Below, one piece after another: positions 8,600 to 16,944 of a DNA stretch of 64,000 bases. This DNA comes from Amycolatopsis sp. NBC_00345 (lineage in GTDB: Bacteria > Actinomycetota > Actinomycetes > Mycobacteriales > Pseudonocardiaceae). The stretch lies in NCBI RefSeq assembly GCF_036116635.1, contig NZ_CP107995.1, positions 2,914,001 to 2,978,000 on the forward strand. Reading direction: 5' to 3'. How positions within the stretch are numbered: position 1 is the stretch's first letter; every line of letters begins with the position of its first letter. Made by a program: the position numbers and the translations under genes. The notes beneath the pieces are model-generated. The model made no database searches. It saw only the letters and a program-made list of their open reading frames with translations, and was not told where the DNA came from.

Positions 8600-9661
8600 G
8601 TGAACTTCAAGGCGCACCCGTACCGCTCCGTTTCCTTGCTCATCGTCGCCGTGATGGCTTTCTGGGCGCTGGTCGGATACGGCCTGTTTTTGGTGTGGGA
8701 CAAGGTATTCGGCCCGCAGGCGCCGACGAGCCTGCCCTCGCCGTGGCCGTCGGCGGGCGGGTCGGCCGTGCGGACGGTGCCGATGCCGACCGGCGAGATG
8801 GTGGCGGCGCTGCCGGCCCGGACGGCGGCCGACGTGCTCTGCACCGCGGTCCCGGAGCAGAGCTGGTCGAAGCTGCTCGGCGGTCCGATCGCGCGGGAGA
8901 TCGACGGGCTCGGCTACTGCCACGTCGTCACCGCCACCCTCAGCCTCGAGGTGCACCCCGACGATGCCAAGCCCTTCACCACCGGCGCCACCAAGCCGGT
9001 GCGGGTGGGCGGGCACGACGCCACCCTGGCCGGCGACGAGGGCAAGACCATAGCGAACCTGTTCGTCACGGTCGCCCGCACCAGCCCGGTCCCGGGGATG
9101 GTGTACCCGATGCTGGACTTCGACCTGACCGAGGACTTCCGTGCCGATTCCGGCCGCGACCTGCCCGCCATCGTCCAGGCCATCGGGGACGCCGTCGTGC
9201 CGGCGGTAACGGCCCCCGGGCTGCCACTCCCCCCGGTCACCGGGACCGGCAACGAGCTGCCCCCACGTGAGGTCGGTGGTGTTCCCGGGTTCGGCATCGC
9301 CGACAGCGCCTACCCGATGGCCGCCTGGCAGCTGTGCACCCAGCTCGCCAAGGCGCTCAGCGTGCCGATCGCCGAAACGAAACCCAAGATGGACGGCAGC
9401 TGCGGCAACGTCAGCACCCAAGCCGCCTTCGCGACCGCCTCTTACGTCCCGCCCACGTTCCGGGAGCAGGAGAAGAGCTGGCCGGACACCGTCGCCGGCC
9501 GCCCGGCCCGGCTCGACAGCGACCGCAGCATCGAAGTCAAGCTCCGCGACGACTCGAACCAGTCGGTGCGGATTTTCTCCAGCGCCGGCCGCTCAACCGA
9601 CCGGCGGCGGGACTTGCAGGAATTCGCCGAGCTGGTGATGCCGCCGTTGCTGGGCCGCTGA
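8600..9661 (+). CDS. Membrane-anchored protein of unknown function
   Basis: About 353 residues with a short cytoplasmic N-terminus (NFKAHPYRS), one membrane segment (VSLLIVAVMAFWALVGYGLF) and a large outside domain with scattered cysteines (VLCTAVPE, GLGYCHV, QLCTQL, GSCGNV) that could form disulfides. I recognise no family; architecture resembles the many actinobacterial DUF3558-like exported proteins, but similarity is not claimed. The GTG at 8600 is preferred to the GTG at 8591 because the TAAAGT at 8587-8592 lies 7 nt before it and there is no ribosome site, which fits a leaderless mRNA. The gene ends in a hairpin shared with the sedolisin gene. Confidence 0.65.
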   Translation: MNFKAHPYRSVSLLIVAVMAFWALVGYGLFLVWDKVFGPQAPTSLPSPWPSAGGSAVRTVPMPTGEMVAALPARTAADVLCTAVPEQSWSKLLGGPIAREIDGLGYCHVVTATLSLEVHPDDAKPFTTGATKPVRVGGHDATLAGDEGKTIANLFVTVARTSPVPGMVYPMLDFDLTEDFRADSGRDLPAIVQAIGDAVVPAVTAPGLPLPPVTGTGNELPPREVGGVPGFGIADSAYPMAAWQLCTQLAKALSVPIAETKPKMDGSCGNVSTQAAFATASYVPPTFREQEKSWPDTVAGRPARLDSDRSIEVKLRDDSNQSVRIFSSAGRSTDRRRDLQEFAELVMPPLLGR

Positions 9662-9682
9662 CCCGGCAACGGCGGCATCACC
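9634..9682. terminator. Bidirectional hairpin between convergent genes
   Basis: A 17-bp perfect stem (9634-9650 with 9666-9682) extended by a G-U pair and three G-C pairs around a 7-nt loop. It overlaps the last codons of the left gene and ends 4 nt before the stop of the leftward sedolisin gene, so it can stop transcription from both sides. Confidence 0.7.
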
Positions 9683-9686
9683 GGAC

Positions 9687-10937
9687 TCAGAACGCTGCCG
9701 TGCCGTGCGGGCTGCCGAGCCCGGTCGGCCCGTCGTAGCCGGCGCCCGCGGTGCACAGGTACGAGCCGCTGCAGCTGCCGTTGTTGCCGGAGGTCACGTC
9801 GTACAGGCCGTCGGGGTGCGCGTACGGGGCGGACCCCGCGGTGACGGAGTTCCCGGCCAGCGCGTAGACGCTCGCGATCACCGGTGACGACAGGCTGGTG
9901 CCGCCGACCTGCACCCAGCCGTCCGCGCCCTGCGCGAGGCCGAGCGAGAGCAGCAGGTCGCACAAAGCCGAGCTGCCGCAACTGTTGTACGTGTCGTAGA
10001 CGCCCAGCCCGGTGTTCGGGTCGGCCACCGCGGCGACGTCCGCGACGGTCCGCTTCGCGCAGCCGGTGTCGTGCTGCCACGCGGGTTTCGGCTCGATCGT
10101 GGAGCAGCCGCTGCCGCTGCCCGACCACGTCGTTTCCGACCAGCCGCGGGTGGTGCCCGCCGCCTTGCTCAGCGTGGTGCCGCCGACCGCGGTGACGTAC
10201 GGCGAGGACGCCGGCCAGCTGACGCCGTAGCCGGAGTCGCCCGACGACGCGGTGACGGCGATGCCCGGGTGGTTCAGGTGCGCGTCGGCGGCGGTGATGG
10301 TCGGGTCCTCGGTGCCGCCGTAGCTGTTGGAGATGGCCACGACGCCCGGGGTCGCGGCGGCGGTGTCGACGGCCGTCATCAGCGGGTCGGTGTCCGCCGA
10401 ATTCGCCTCGACGAGCAGGATGTGGCAGTCCGGGCAGGTCGACGACACCGCGTCGAGGTCGAGGCTGATCTCCTCGGCCCAGCCGTAGTCCCCGGCGGGC
10501 AGCGGGCTCGCCGCGCCGTCCTGGTTCACCTTCTTGAAGCAGCCGTTCGCCGTGGTGCACGGCGAAAGCCCGCGCGCGGTCCGGAACTGCGCGAGGTCGG
10601 CCTCGGCGGTCGGCGCGTCCATCGCGTCGACGATCGCGACGGTGCGGCCGTCCCCGTGCAGCCCGCCGAGGTTGTACGCGGCCTGGATCTCGGCCGGTCC
10701 GTAGCCGACGGGCGTCGACGTGAGCAGCGGGCCGGCGCCGTCGGGCGACTTGACCGCCTTGCCGAGGCAGTGCAGGTGCCCGGAAGCCGCGCAGCCGAAG
10801 TTCACCAGGCCGCCGCGCAGGAGCGGGGCCGCCTCGGCGCTCGTCGCGGTGACCAGGGAGAGCGGGACGACGGCGGCCGCGGCCAGCACGGCCGCCGCGA
10901 GCGCACGGAGCAGGGTTTTGGCGCGAGAGGGTGACAT
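9687..10937 (-). CDS. Secreted sedolisin-type serine-carboxyl protease (S53)
   Basis: A 416-residue exported peptidase of the sedolisin family. The start at 10937 follows GAGGAGG; an upstream in-frame start at 11039 would add 34 residues without a signal. The signal peptide runs to about SAEAAP (35). The family signature is present: Glu and Asp in GWAEEISLDLDA and the nucleophile in GGTSLSSP. YGPAEIQAAYNL marks the start of the catalytic domain. Only about 60 residues separate the signal peptide from this point, so the large inhibitory prodomain of classical sedolisins is missing or strongly reduced. Calcium-binding C-terminus resembles GPTGLGSPHG. Probably degrades protein outside the cell. 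Confidence 0.87.
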   Translation of the reverse strand: MSPSRAKTLLRALAAAVLAAAAVVPLSLVTATSAEAAPLLRGGLVNFGCAASGHLHCLGKAVKSPDGAGPLLTSTPVGYGPAEIQAAYNLGGLHGDGRTVAIVDAMDAPTAEADLAQFRTARGLSPCTTANGCFKKVNQDGAASPLPAGDYGWAEEISLDLDAVSSTCPDCHILLVEANSADTDPLMTAVDTAAATPGVVAISNSYGGTEDPTITAADAHLNHPGIAVTASSGDSGYGVSWPASSPYVTAVGGTTLSKAAGTTRGWSETTWSGSGSGCSTIEPKPAWQHDTGCAKRTVADVAAVADPNTGLGVYDTYNSCGSSALCDLLLSLGLAQGADGWVQVGGTSLSSPVIASVYALAGNSVTAGSAPYAHPDGLYDVTSGNNGSCSGSYLCTAGAGYDGPTGLGSPHGTAAF

Positions 10938-11117
10938 GCTGCCTCCTCGGAAACGCGAACACGCTGAGACAGAAGATGGTCGCACGTCACCCAGTCGCGG
11001 ATCACCCTTCCGAAGGAGGGTCTTCGCGGTCCGTGACACCGGCTCCGTTCGTTCTCGATCATTGGTCCAGACAAGCGTTACCCACTCGTGACGGTGACCT
11101 TGCAGGCCGGGAGCTAC

Positions 11118-11138
11118 TTTGTTGTGACTCGCAACAAA
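11118..11138. promoter_or_regulatory. Putative operator upstream of the CBM56 protein
   Basis: A 21-bp palindrome with perfect 7-bp arms TTTGTTG and CAACAAA and near-symmetric centre. It lies 38 nt before the GTG start at 11176, in an otherwise gene-free stretch of 238 nt. AT-rich arms stand out from the GC-rich surroundings. A repressor site is likely; the regulator is not identified. Confidence 0.55.
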
Positions 11139-11175
11139 ACAGTTCGTGGATCCCCAACGGCGGAGGTGTCACGGC

Positions 11176-13509
11176 GTGAACCGGACCTTTGTGTTGTCTC
11201 GAAGACCTCGGCGAGGTCCCCTCGCCGCCGTCGCGCTCGCCGCGGCGGGCCTGCTGGCCGGGGCGGGACTCGTCGCCCCCGCCGCCTCGGCCGCGGCCGA
11301 CTACACCCAGAGCGCGACCCAGCTCAGCAGCAGCCAGGCGCAGATCTCCTTCACCCCGGCCACCGCGTCGCTCTACGTCGACGTGCACTACTCCGGCGTC
11401 CCCGGGGCCGGCCAGCAGAACGTCCGGATGACCAACGGCTCCGGCACCTGGCGCTACACCGTCAGCGGCCTGAGCACCGGCACCGTGCTGGACTACTGGT
11501 TCACCTACGAAAAGAGCGGGCCGCAGTACGACACCCCGCACTTCAGCTACACCCAGGGCGGCGCGACCGGAACGGCCGCCGCACCCGCCTTCAGCCCCGC
11601 GGGCGGCAACTACGCCGGCGCCCAGACGGTGACCCTCACGACGGCGACGTCCGGCGCGAGCATCCGGTACACCACCGACGGCTCGACCCCCACGGCGTCG
11701 TCGGCTTTGTACAGCGCCCCGATCAGCGTGCCGACCTCGCGCACGATCTCCGCGATCGCGGTCAAGTCCGGCTCGGCGAACTCCCCCGTCACCAGCGCGA
11801 CCTACACGATCGGCGCGCAGGCGGGCTGCACCACGCAGCCGAACGTGCCGGACTTCGGGCCGAATGTGCGGATCTTCGACCCGGGCATGTCCGCCGCGAC
11901 CATCCAGTCGCAGCTCGACGCCGACTTCAACGCCCAGAAGGACACGCTCACCGCGCAGTTCGCCGACCGGCGGGTCGCGCACCTGTTCAAGCCGGGCACC
12001 TACAACGTGCACGACAACGTCGGCTTCTACACCTCCGTCGCCGGCCTCGGGCAGAACCCGGACGACGTGCAGATCAACGGTGACATCACCGTGGACGCGT
12101 TCAACGCCTCCGACCAGGGCGTCGCGCTGCAGAACTTCTGGCGCTCCGCGGAGAACATGGCGGTCACGCCCAGCAGCGGCAACGACCGGTGGGCGGTGGC
12201 GCAGGCCGCGCCGTTCCGCCGGATGGACGTGCGCGGCGGGCTGCAGCTGTACCCGGCGAGTTACGGCTACGCCAGCGGCGGCTACATCGCCGACACCCGC
12301 GTGTCCGGCCAGACCGCGTCGATTTCGCAGCAGCAGTGGTACACCCGCGACTCCGCGCTCGGCAGCTGGGACGGCGGCGTCTGGAACATGGTCTTCTCCG
12401 GCACCACAGGCGCCCCGGCGAACACCTTCCCCAACCCGCCGGAGACGACGCTCGCGACCACGCCGGTCTCGCGCGACGTGCCGTACCTCTACGTCGACGG
12501 CGGTGGCAACTACCGCGTTTTCCTGCCTTCGCTGCGCACCAACGCATCCGGGCCGAGCTGGGCCGGCGGCAGCACACCGGGCTCGTCGCTGCCGATGAGC
12601 CAGTTCTACGTGGTCAAGGCGGGCGACACCGCCTCGACGATCAACAGCGCGCTCGCTTCGGGCTGCAACCTGTTCTTCACCCCGGGCATCTACCACCTGA
12701 ACCAGACGCTCAACGTCACCCGGGCCGACACGGTGGTGCTCGGGGTCGGTTACCCGACGCTGGTGCCGGACAACGGCGTCAACGCCATGCAGGTCGCCGA
12801 CGTCGACGGGGTCCGGGTCAAGGGCCTGCTGTTCGACGCCGGCACCACGAACTCGCAGGCGCTGCTGACCGTGGGCGCGGCCGGGTCCACCGGCAACCAC
12901 GCGGCGAACCCGGCCACCCTGCAGGACGTGTTCTTCCGGATCGGCGGCCAGATCGCCGGCAAGGCCACGAACAGCCTCGTCGTGAACAGCAACAACACGA
13001 TCATCGACCACACCTGGGCCTGGCGCGCCGACCACGGCAACGGCGGCACCGTCGGCTGGACCACCAACACCGCCGACACCGGCGTGCTCGTCAACGGCAA
13101 CAACGTGCTCGCCACGGGCCTGTTCGTCGAGCACTACCAGAAGTACCAGGTGATCTGGAACGGCCAGGGCGGGAAGACGATCTTCTTCCAGAACGAGATG
13201 CCCTACGACGTGCCGGACCAGGCGTCGTGGAACGCGCCATCGGGCGTCGCCGGGTACGCCGCGTACAAGGTGGGCGCGAACGTGACCTCGCACGAGGCCT
13301 GGGGGTTGGGGAGCTACTGCTTCTTCGACACCAACCCCGCGGTCTCCAGTTACCACGCGTTCGAGGTGCCGAACAACTCCGGCGTGCGGTTCCACAGCCT
13401 GCTCACGGTGTCGCTGAACTACCGGGGCACGATCACCCATGTGATCAACGACGCGGGCGGGACCACCCCATCGGGGACGGTCCCGGTCGACGTGGTGAGC
13501 TACCCGTAG
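11176..13509 (+). CDS. Secreted CBM56 / chitobiase-C / beta-helix carbohydrate-active protein
   Basis: A 777-residue exported protein. The GTG at 11176 follows GGAGGTG. Signal peptide residues are about 1-41. Residues about 42-125 look like CBM56, a beta-1,3-glucan-binding module (VDVHYSGVPGAGQQNVRM, YWFTYEKSGPQYDTPHFSY). Residues about 130-215 are a chitobiase C-terminal type beta-sandwich (YTTDGSTPT). The rest is a right-handed parallel beta-helix, of the kind seen in GH55 exo-beta-1,3-glucanases and in proteins often mislabelled adenylyl cyclase (DNVGFYTSVAGLG, FFTPGIYHLNQTLNV). A glucanase acting on laminarin-like glucan is the best guess; the catalytic residue cannot be pointed out from sequence alone. 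Confidence 0.8.
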   Translation: MNRTFVLSRRPRRGPLAAVALAAAGLLAGAGLVAPAASAAADYTQSATQLSSSQAQISFTPATASLYVDVHYSGVPGAGQQNVRMTNGSGTWRYTVSGLSTGTVLDYWFTYEKSGPQYDTPHFSYTQGGATGTAAAPAFSPAGGNYAGAQTVTLTTATSGASIRYTTDGSTPTASSALYSAPISVPTSRTISAIAVKSGSANSPVTSATYTIGAQAGCTTQPNVPDFGPNVRIFDPGMSAATIQSQLDADFNAQKDTLTAQFADRRVAHLFKPGTYNVHDNVGFYTSVAGLGQNPDDVQINGDITVDAFNASDQGVALQNFWRSAENMAVTPSSGNDRWAVAQAAPFRRMDVRGGLQLYPASYGYASGGYIADTRVSGQTASISQQQWYTRDSALGSWDGGVWNMVFSGTTGAPANTFPNPPETTLATTPVSRDVPYLYVDGGGNYRVFLPSLRTNASGPSWAGGSTPGSSLPMSQFYVVKAGDTASTINSALASGCNLFFTPGIYHLNQTLNVTRADTVVLGVGYPTLVPDNGVNAMQVADVDGVRVKGLLFDAGTTNSQALLTVGAAGSTGNHAANPATLQDVFFRIGGQIAGKATNSLVVNSNNTIIDHTWAWRADHGNGGTVGWTTNTADTGVLVNGNNVLATGLFVEHYQKYQVIWNGQGGKTIFFQNEMPYDVPDQASWNAPSGVAGYAAYKVGANVTSHEAWGLGSYCFFDTNPAVSSYHAFEVPNNSGVRFHSLLTVSLNYRGTITHVINDAGGTTPSGTVPVDVVSYP

Positions 13510-13532
13510 CCGCCGTGATGGGGTAGAAAGCA

Positions 13533-13575
13533 GATGGCCTCCTTGCCGGTCCCCCGACCCGGCAAGGAGGCCATC
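13533..13575. terminator. Bidirectional hairpin between CBM56 protein and GH16 genes
   Basis: Perfect 17-bp inverted repeat (13533-13549 with 13559-13575) with a 9-nt loop, between two convergent stop codons at 13509 and 13607. Confidence 0.85.
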
Positions 13576-13606
13576 CCCGTCTCCGGCCCTGGTCAGCCGG
13601 CCCGGC

Positions 13607-14536
13607 TCAGCTGGTGCTGGTCTTGACGGTGAACGAGTCGATGCTCATCCCCGCGCCCGGGGTGATGTCGGCCGAGGGCGAGGTGCAGCCGCAGACCTTG
13701 TTCGGGTACGAGCCGCCGATGGCGACGTCGAAGATGGCGAAGAAGCCGTGGTCGACCGCGGCCTTCCAGGTGGCGTCGGAGACCTGGTTCTGCTTGACCG
13801 AGTAGGTCTGCACGCCGTCGAGGGAGAAGCGCAGCTCCTCGGCGGCGGCGTCGCGGCGGTCGACGACCACCGAGTAGGTGTGGTAGCCGGTCTGGCAGCC
13901 GGCGCAGTCCTGCAGGTCGCTGGTGATGCCGTCCGGGTCGTGGCACTCGCCCGCCCACTGTCCACAGTGGAACGTGGTGGAGTGCTTGCTCAGCGCGTTG
14001 ACGTCCTCCATGATGTCGATCTCGCCGATGCTGGGCCAGTTCGTGGCGCCGACCGGGCGCGCGTCGGCGCCCATCGCCCAGAACGCGGGCCAGTAGCCGA
14101 GGCCGCTCGCCGGGTTGGGCTGCTGCAGGGTCGCGCTCATCTCCATCTGGCCGCCGGCGGGCGCGCCGAAGTCGGTGCGCTGGGTCTCGATCCGGCCGGA
14201 CGTCCAGTTGCCCGCACCGTCGCGCAGCGGCTTGATGACCAGGTGGCCGCTGCCGTCGTGGTAGACGTTGCCGGTGGAGTCGGTGGCCGTCTCGATCTCA
14301 CCGGTGCCCCAGTTCGCGGCGCCGCCGGGGTAGCTCGTCCCCTTGTCGTAGAGCCAGTCCTGCGCGTTCAGCCCGGTCCCGGCCGACCCGTCGAAGTTGT
14401 CCTGGAAGACCGTCGTCCAGGTTTCGGCCGCCTGGGCCGGGGCGCCCGCCATCGCCGTGGCGAGCGGGAAGGCCAACGTGGTCAGGAGGATGGAGAGACG
14501 CTTGGTGGTCCTGCGCGCCGAGCCGCGTCGATGCAT
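13607..14536 (-). CDS. Secreted GH16 endo-beta-1,3-glucanase (laminarinase type)
   Basis: A 309-residue exported glycoside hydrolase family 16 enzyme. A twin-Arg containing signal (RRTTKRLSILLTTLAF) ends near residue 37. The catalytic signature GEIDIMED carries the nucleophile and acid/base glutamates (ExDxxE), and WPAFWAMG before it is typical of bacterial laminarinases. The start at 14536 has AGAAGG upstream; the open frame extends far beyond but has no signal peptide there. It should cut internal beta-1,3 or mixed-linkage glucan bonds outside the cell. A 26-bp palindrome lies 43 nt upstream. Together with the convergent CBM56 protein and the GH3 enzyme it could complete glucan breakdown. 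Confidence 0.92.
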   Translation of the reverse strand: MHRRGSARRTTKRLSILLTTLAFPLATAMAGAPAQAAETWTTVFQDNFDGSAGTGLNAQDWLYDKGTSYPGGAANWGTGEIETATDSTGNVYHDGSGHLVIKPLRDGAGNWTSGRIETQRTDFGAPAGGQMEMSATLQQPNPASGLGYWPAFWAMGADARPVGATNWPSIGEIDIMEDVNALSKHSTTFHCGQWAGECHDPDGITSDLQDCAGCQTGYHTYSVVVDRRDAAAEELRFSLDGVQTYSVKQNQVSDATWKAAVDHGFFAIFDVAIGGSYPNKVCGCTSPSADITPGAGMSIDSFTVKTSTS

Positions 14537-14854
14537 GAGTCCGCCTTCTCGTCGTTGAGATCCGGGGTCGGGATCGGAGTGGATCGGAATCGATTCCGAT
14601 CCACTGTCGGCGACGGTTCGGGCGGGGGTCAAAGAACACTGCCCGGCCAGGAAGACCTCCCGGTACGCGGGGGCACGTCGCGCGGCGCCGGGTTTGACCG
14701 GGCGGCCCGCCGGGAACGGGGCGCGCCGGTGTGAACGCGGTGCGTGATCTGCCGTGGCCGAAGCGTGACTATTCCAGTGCCCGCTGAGCGCGCAGCGGGC
14801 CGGATGCCTGTCGTACGCTGGACTTTCCCGGTGAAGCCGCGGTTGGAGGCCAGG
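14537..14854. other. Gene-free regulatory stretch between divergent genes
   Basis: 318 nt without a supportable gene. It holds the GH16 promoter region on the left, with a TTGACC (14627-14632, minus strand) 18 nt from GACAGT, and the palindrome at 14579-14604. A second inverted repeat lies at 14779-14800 (GCCCGCTG and CAGCGGGC arms, 6-nt loop). A TACGCT box at 14814-14819 may be the -10 of the STAS gene. Open frames crossing the stretch are shadows with no ribosome sites. Confidence 0.5.
14579..14604. promoter_or_regulatory. 26-bp perfect palindrome upstream of GH16
   Basis: A perfect palindrome centred on ATCGAT, with half-site GTGGATCGGAATC. It overlaps the expected transcription start of the GH16 gene just after a TTGACC / GACAGT promoter-like pair. 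The size and perfect symmetry fit a LacI- or GntR-type repressor operator that responds to sugar; the regulator is not in this window. Confidence 0.6.
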
Positions 14855-15178
14855 ATGAGCCTGCTGAGCGTCTTTCTTGACGGAGAAGTCCTGCTGACCG
14901 TGGACGGCGTGCTCGACGGTGACACCGCCCCGGCCTACCACCGCCTCATCGAAGAAGCGTTCGAGCAGGAGGCCCGCCGCGTGGTGGTCGACCTGACCCG
15001 GACGACCGCGGTCGACGCCGAAGGTTCCGCGGTGCTGGCCGAGACGGCCGCGGCCTGCGTCGCGCGGGACACGCACCTGATCATCGCACTGCCGAACGGC
15101 GTCGAGGCCGAGATCACCGATCCCGACCAGGTGCGGGTGCTGCTGCGCAGCGTCGACCCGTGGCAGGACGCGGGCTGA
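14855..15178 (+). CDS. STAS-domain protein (anti-sigma antagonist-like)
   Basis: A 107-residue single-domain protein. The pattern VDGVLDGDTAPAYHRLIEE, then RRVVVDLTRTTAVDAEGSAV and a final helical part, matches a STAS fold of the anti-anti-sigma type. The usual phosphorylatable Ser in the DLSG-like loop is replaced in this case by VDAEGSA, where the Ser sits at the expected loop, so regulation by a kinase is possible but not certain. The start at 14855 has TGGAGG upstream. No anti-sigma kinase or sigma gene is next to it. Confidence 0.7.
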   Translation: MSLLSVFLDGEVLLTVDGVLDGDTAPAYHRLIEEAFEQEARRVVVDLTRTTAVDAEGSAVLAETAAACVARDTHLIIALPNGVEAEITDPDQVRVLLRSVDPWQDAG

Positions 15179-15185
15179 CACCTGC

Positions 15186-15992
15186 TCAGGCCAGATCGCG
15201 CAGTGCTTCGTCCGCGGGGCTGCCGGGCTGGGGGAAGTACACGTACAGGACGTGGCCCTCGGGTCCGGTGAGCGCGAAGGTCTCGAACTTGAGACCGACG
15301 ATGCCGACGCCGTCGACGAGCAGTTGTTTCTCGCCCATCGTGCGCTCGTACACGTCGTGGGAGTCCCAGAGCGCCCGGAACGTTTCGCTGCGCTCGCGCA
15401 TGCCCGCCACGAAGCCGTCGAGTTCCCCGCGGCGCGCGGCGGCGGTGGCGCGCAGGCCGGCGACCGCCTGGAGGGCGATCTCCTCCCACTCGGGATAAAC
15501 CGTGCGGGCCTGGGGATCGAGGAAGGTGAACTCGATCAGGTTGTGGCCCGGGCTCCAGGCGGGGTTGACCCGGGCCGCGAGCGCGGTGCCGGCCAGGACG
15601 TCGCGGCTGGGGCCGACGATGAACGCGGGCAGGTCGGCCCACCGCTCCAGCAGCTGCAGCACCCCGGGCCGCACGGTGCGGGCGGGCTCCCGGTCGTTTT
15701 CCGCCGGTGCCAGCGACGGGATCGCCAGGGACCACAGGTAGGACCGCTCGGTGTCGTCGAGGCGCAGCACCCCGGCCAGCGCCTGCAGGATCTCGCGGGA
15801 GGGACGCCGGTCGCGGCCCTGTTCGAGCCGGGTGTAGTAGGAGGGACTGAGCCCGGCGAGCAGCGCCAGCTCCTCGCGGCGCAGCCCCTTCACCCGCCGT
15901 CGCGTGTTGTCGACGACCCCGGCGGAGGCGGCGTCGACCTTCTCCCGGCGGCTGCGCAGGAAGGAACCGAGCTGGTTGTCGTCACTGGCCAT
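15186..15992 (-). CDS. HTH regulator with MmyB-like ligand domain
   Basis: A 268-residue regulator. A Cro/XRE-type HTH covers about residues 5-85 (GLRREELALLAGLSPSYYTR, LEQGRDRRPS). The C-terminal two thirds are the MmyB-like PAS-type ligand domain (PAFIVGPSRDVLA, NLIEFTFLDPQAR, FALTGPEG). The ATG at 15992 is chosen over the in-frame TTG at 16001 because TAGCGT (16001-16006) lies 8 nt before it, fitting leaderless expression. It is divergent from the SDR at 16090, a very common regulator-SDR pair in actinobacteria, so it probably controls that SDR. Confidence 0.85.
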   Translation of the reverse strand: MASDDNQLGSFLRSRREKVDAASAGVVDNTRRRVKGLRREELALLAGLSPSYYTRLEQGRDRRPSREILQALAGVLRLDDTERSYLWSLAIPSLAPAENDREPARTVRPGVLQLLERWADLPAFIVGPSRDVLAGTALAARVNPAWSPGHNLIEFTFLDPQARTVYPEWEEIALQAVAGLRATAAARRGELDGFVAGMRERSETFRALWDSHDVYERTMGEKQLLVDGVGIVGLKFETFALTGPEGHVLYVYFPQPGSPADEALRDLA

Positions 15993-16036
15993 CCCGGTCA
16001 ACGCTACCGCCGCGCCGCGAAGCTGACCCTGGGAGA

Positions 16037-16058
16037 GCCACCCTCAAGGGGGCGTGGC
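16037..16058. promoter_or_regulatory. Possible operator upstream of the SDR
   Basis: Imperfect 22-bp inverted repeat with GCCAC and GTGGC outer arms, 31 nt before the SDR start and inside the divergent region. Likely target of the HTH/MmyB-like regulator; weak evidence. Confidence 0.3.
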
Positions 16059-16089
16059 ACGTTCGCCGGCCCGCCGCTGTCATGGAGGC

Positions 16090-16944
16090 ATGCCGAACGA
16101 CAACGACAAAACGCAGGTATGGCTGATCACCGGATGCTCCAAGGGCCTGGGCCGCGCACTGGCGCTGCACGCCCTGGAGCGAGGTGACCGGGTGGCGGTC
16201 ACGGCCCGGGACCGCGCGGCCGTGGCCGAGCTCGCCGCCGGGTACGGCGATCGCGCGCTGCCGCTGGCGCTGGATGTCACCGACCCCGGGTCGGTGACCG
16301 AGGCGGTCCAGGAGTGCGAGCGGGCCTTCGGACGCATCGACGTCCTGGTCAACAACGCCGGGTACGGCTACCTCGCCGCGATCGAAGAGGGCGAGGACAC
16401 CGCTGTCCGCGCGCTGTACGACACCAATGTGCACGGCGTGGTGACGGTCCTCAAGGCCGTGCTGCCCGGTATGCGGGCGCGCCGCTCGGGGCGCGTCGTC
16501 AACATCTCCTCCTTCGGCGGCCTGGCCGCCTTCGCCGCGACCGGTTACTACCACGCCACGAAGTTCGCGTTGGAGGGCCTTTCCGAGTCACTGGCCGCGG
16601 AGCTCGCGCCGCTGGGGATCGCCGTGACGATCGCCGAGCCGGGTGGCCTGCGCACCCAGTGGGCGGGGGAATCCATGCAGCAGTCGCCGGTACGGCTGGA
16701 CGACTACGAGCAGACCGCCGGCAAGCGCCGTGACTCCACGCTGGCCGTCTCCGGCAGCCAGCCCGGTGACCCGGCCCGCGCCGCCGCGGCCATCGCCGCG
16801 ACCGTGGACGCCGAAGTACCACCGCTGCGTCTGCTCCTCGGTTCCGACGCGCTCGCCGGGGCCCGCGCCCGGCTGGAACGGCTGCGCGGCGAGATCGAGG
16901 CGAACGAGGCGCTGACCGTGAGCGTGGACCTGGTGCGGAAGTAA
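16090..16944 (+). CDS. SDR oxidoreductase
   Basis: A 284-residue classical short-chain dehydrogenase. The cofactor motif TGCSKGLGRAL, the NNAG motif (VLVNNAGYGY), the catalytic Ser in NISSFGG and the YxxxK motif in YYHATKF are all present. Members of this group act on ketones, aldehydes or alcohols with NAD(P)H. The substrate is unknown. The ATG at 16090 follows TGGAGGC closely. It is divergent from the MmyB-type regulator and probably induced by that regulator's ligand. It resembles the SDR at 17034-17879, which also pairs with a divergent regulator. Confidence 0.9.
   Translation: MPNDNDKTQVWLITGCSKGLGRALALHALERGDRVAVTARDRAAVAELAAGYGDRALPLALDVTDPGSVTEAVQECERAFGRIDVLVNNAGYGYLAAIEEGEDTAVRALYDTNVHGVVTVLKAVLPGMRARRSGRVVNISSFGGLAAFAATGYYHATKFALEGLSESLAAELAPLGIAVTIAEPGGLRTQWAGESMQQSPVRLDDYEQTAGKRRDSTLAVSGSQPGDPARAAAAIAATVDAEVPPLRLLLGSDALAGARARLERLRGEIEANEALTVSVDLVRK

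Noticed and set aside
7691..9421. 576-residue minus-strand frame across the monooxygenase and the membrane protein
   Set aside because: Spans two supported genes and an intergenic gap; composition is that of a shadow.
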